Source: Corallochytrium limacisporum (lineage: Eukaryota; Opisthokonta). Taken from it: a stretch of DNA of 20,697 nt. Below, piece after piece: positions 18,668 through 20,697 of this stretch (its first letter is position 1; every line of letters begins with the position of its first letter). Below the pieces are notes generated by a model. The model did no database searches, had not been told where the DNA came from, and saw only the letters and a program-made list of their open reading frames with translations. The position numbers were made by a program, and so were the translations under genes. The stretch covers positions 363,822 through 384,518 of the forward strand of contig PDIP01000030.1 of assembly GCA_002811645.1 (NCBI GenBank). Reading direction: 5' to 3'.

Positions 18668-19738
18668 TTATGCCTCCTTGGCAATGATCAAACCTTGCAT
18701 CAGATCCACGGATGTGTTGTCTGGGTGCAGAGTAACTGTTTCTCCGCTGTCCAGCTTGGCTTCGAGGAAACCATCCTTGGTGATGCCCGTGATAGTGGAC
18801 GGTACCTTTTGACCCTTTTGGTCCTTGATCTGGACCTTCTGGTTCGTGTGCATCCAACGTTGCATGTATGACTGGTTGAATTCCTTGAAACCAATGGAGT
18901 TCAGCATGACCATATCATTCTCGAAGAAGCTGAGGAAACTCATGAGGATATCCTCCCGCGACATGTTTGTGCGCAGTTCCTTGTTGATGGCAGTAGTAGG
19001 CTGCTCGTTGTCCACATCCAGTCCGATTCCGACAGCGACCTGGAAATGGTCCATCTGCTCGCGCCAGTCACTGTTGCAGATGATGCCACCGACCTTGGTA
19101 TCACCGCAGTAGATGTCATTAGGCCATTTCAATTTGAGCTTCACAGCTTTGTCGTAGCCAATGAGCGCTTCAATACCCTCCAACATGGCAATACCTGCCA
19201 CATATTGAACAAATACAAGCCGCTCTGCCTTCGTCACACTGACCTTAATGGTGAACGCCAATTGACCTTCAGGAGTTTCCCAGCTGTTACCAGTCCGACC
19301 ACGTCCCTTGGTCTGCTTGTCTGCGATACACAGTGTTCCCACTGGCAGTTCCTTAAACGTTTCAGCGACAATTTCCTGAGTAGAGTCCAAGGTGGGAGCA
19401 TACAGAATGCAATCGCCGTGTGAGCGGGTGCTCAATTTTTGAGCAAACAAACTGAGCTTAAAGCCTCCGGGAACCAGCGGGTACTTGTCTTCGCCAAAGT
19501 CTTCCGCGTCGATCACATTGAATTTTGCACCCTCTGCCGCATTGGTTGCATCAAAAAATCGCTCATGAGTGGGCTTATCCACAGGGATCTTGTAAAGAAC
19601 GTGAAGGTCCGTTTTGTCAGACATGGCCCGTGCGCTAGCTGCAAAGAAACGTTGTGTCTGCTGATTTCTGAAAGTTCTCGCAGTTGAGGCTGCCGAAATG
19701 GTTCTAAGTAGCCGAGTGCTCGCCACTCTCAAGGTCAT
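18668..19738 (-). CDS. Biotin--protein ligase (holocarboxylase synthetase), mitochondrial presequence
   Basis: 356 residues in one exon. It makes biotinyl-AMP and transfers biotin to a lysine of carboxylases such as acetyl-CoA, propionyl-CoA, methylcrotonyl-CoA and pyruvate carboxylase. Catalytic-domain motifs are in order: DSTQ at 118-121, the biotin/ATP loop KGRGRTGNSW at 144-153, KWPND at 204-208, KVGGII at 215-220 (K215 matches the conserved ligase lysine) and GIGLDVD at 237-243. A small C-terminal domain (about 295-352) contains ITGITKDGFLEAK and LHPD. Length and motif wording resemble the plant HCS1 type; the long N-terminal extensions of yeast and animal enzymes are missing. Residues 1-38 are rich in Arg, Ser, Ala and Thr with no acidic residue, a good mitochondrial presequence. 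M39 is the next AUG in any frame, has a much better context, and would start a cytosolic form of 318 residues. The upstream flank has no clear TATA box. Confidence 0.95.
   Translation of the reverse strand: MTLRVASTRLLRTISAASTARTFRNQQTQRFFAASARAMSDKTDLHVLYKIPVDKPTHERFFDATNAAEGAKFNVIDAEDFGEDKYPLVPGGFKLSLFAQKLSTRSHGDCILYAPTLDSTQEIVAETFKELPVGTLCIADKQTKGRGRTGNSWETPEGQLAFTIKVSVTKAERLVFVQYVAGIAMLEGIEALIGYDKAVKLKLKWPNDIYCGDTKVGGIICNSDWREQMDHFQVAVGIGLDVDNEQPTTAINKELRTNMSREDILMSFLSFFENDMVMLNSIGFKEFNQSYMQRWMHTNQKVQIKDQKGQKVPSTITGITKDGFLEAKLDSGETVTLHPDNTSVDLMQGLIIAKEA
19622..19624 (-). promoter_or_regulatory. Internal start codon (Met39) of the biotin ligase
   Basis: The first ATG (19738-19736) has T at -3. 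This second in-frame ATG is preceded by GGGCC, with G at -3, a strong eukaryotic context. No other ATG lies between them in any frame. Leaky scanning would give a presequence-bearing protein and one starting MSDKTD. Plant HCS1 is also known to use two starts for dual targeting. Confidence 0.55.
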
Positions 19739-20697
19739 CGAGAAACAAAGTCTAGACGACTTACAATGGCTGGTTGTACAGTCGAAAAGAGGTCATGTAT
19801 CACCTCCAGTGAAAGGTATGTTGGGGTCGATATGTATGAAATATTCATCTGACGTTTGTACCAAATACCTCCATATCTCATCGCTCTTCGCACGATGCCA
19901 CTCCCCTAAAAGCATCGAGCCCAGGAGTTGTGCGCAAGCCGTTTCCAGTGGTCAGCAAAGGTATGGCTCACGACGTCTTGTACACCGATGGTCGAGAGTG
20001 TGTGTATTCGACCCAACCGAGCCGAAGCAAGGAATTGGCAGTGGAATGCACAGACAATAAGGGGGCCCACCCAGAGACATATCCGTCGGTGGGGCGTGGT
20101 GTGTGTGTGGTACTGGAGCCACGGTCCTTTGTCCAACGCTTTCGATATAACAATGCGACGGTGCGAGCAGCCACAAAGCACACTGGGAGAACGTTGAGCT
20201 GAATCTCCCCGCTGTAGGCGGGGGTAGTTTCAGTACAGACCAGCGGAGTATATTGCCACAACAATGGTCTCGGAATTGGGACGAAGGGCCCGTGGTCAGG
20301 AAGCAAAGTTTTTTGGCCCCCCCCCCCCCAACCTTCCCTTTGCGCTTCTGTTTTATCAAAGCCATTTTGTGGCCCGCCTACACCGGACCGACGCTTTGCC
20401 CGGAGGGGGGTTCTAAAAATACTAAGAGCCGCAAAAGGCTACTACTGGGGATTTCGGTACATTCAGTATGGAAACAGGGGCCACAACGGCGGTATTTTAT
20501 ATACCGCTCGGTCCGCATAAACAACTAGGTAGATAACCAGCCTAGAATATATCATTCGTAGACTATATAATATACCGACAGTTATGAAATTGCGTAGGGG
20601 TCGTCCGAACGCGAAGCTGCTCATCCCCACTATTTTCTGTGGGCGGTACCACCCTCTGTCTGGGAATATTGTATCAAATCTACTCTTTTTGATTTAG
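19739..20697. other. Upstream flank of the biotin ligase
   Basis: No recognisable gene. On the minus strand a GTAAGT donor-like site lies at 19764-19759, just before the first ATG. A 13-C run is at 20317-20329, a short hairpin (stem 20489-20495 with 20501-20507) near 20500, and an AT-rich stretch at about 20544-20576. The window ends in unremarkable sequence. Confidence 0.5.

Noticed and set aside
14282-19738. GPD2 and biotin ligase as a co-transcribed pair
   Set aside because: They share a strand, but 2.2 kb of low-complexity spacer separates them, and their pathways are not directly linked.
1-20697. CRISPR arrays, insertion sequences, rRNA, LTR or inverted-repeat transposons
   Set aside because: Nothing with regular spaced repeats, transposase or reverse transcriptase motifs, terminal repeats or rRNA-like blocks was seen on reading both strands.

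Overview
This is a window of eukaryotic nuclear DNA. It holds three intact protein genes, each a single uninterrupted reading frame, in about 15 kb of sequence without recognisable genes. The three are: (1) a secreted, modular protein with three cysteine-rich repeats and a GH114/TM1410-type TIM-barrel domain (+, 9643-11298); (2) mitochondrial FAD-dependent glycerol-3-phosphate dehydrogenase with two C-terminal EF-hands (-, 14282-16477); (3) a biotin-protein ligase / holocarboxylase synthetase with an N-terminal mitochondrial presequence (-, 18668-19738).

Organism: a eukaryote with intron-poor genes (mitochondrial presequences, secretory signal, TATA-like boxes, AATAAA signals, dinucleotide microsatellites, perfect GTAAGT donors). 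The EF-hand extension on the glycerol-3-phosphate dehydrogenase resembles the animal enzyme and is absent from the plant and Saccharomyces enzymes as I know them. The biotin ligase resembles the short plant/protist type rather than the long yeast or animal type. This suggests a unicellular eukaryote, perhaps a holozoan or an early-diverging opisthokont; I cannot name the lineage.

Layout: 1-8690 is mostly featureless, with short repeats, one strong TATA-like box (2979) and one candidate two-exon small secreted gene (1327-1673). 8860-9320 is a strand-switching polypurine/polypyrimidine block just upstream of the GH114-type gene, whose promoter has a TATA-like box (9546) and a probable 42-nt 5'UTR intron (9596-9637). 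11299-14281 separates two convergent genes. 16478-18667 is rich in microsatellites and homopurine/homopyrimidine tracts. 19739-20697 is the biotin ligase upstream flank.

The genes are not an operon. Two encode mitochondrial proteins of central metabolism (glycerol-phosphate shuttle; activation of biotin carboxylases). The third is a secreted enzyme with strong codon bias that suggests high expression. The most notable items are the perfectly conserved 10-cysteine module joined to the glycosidase-like domain, and the two-start arrangement of the biotin ligase, which predicts mitochondrial and cytosolic forms from one gene.
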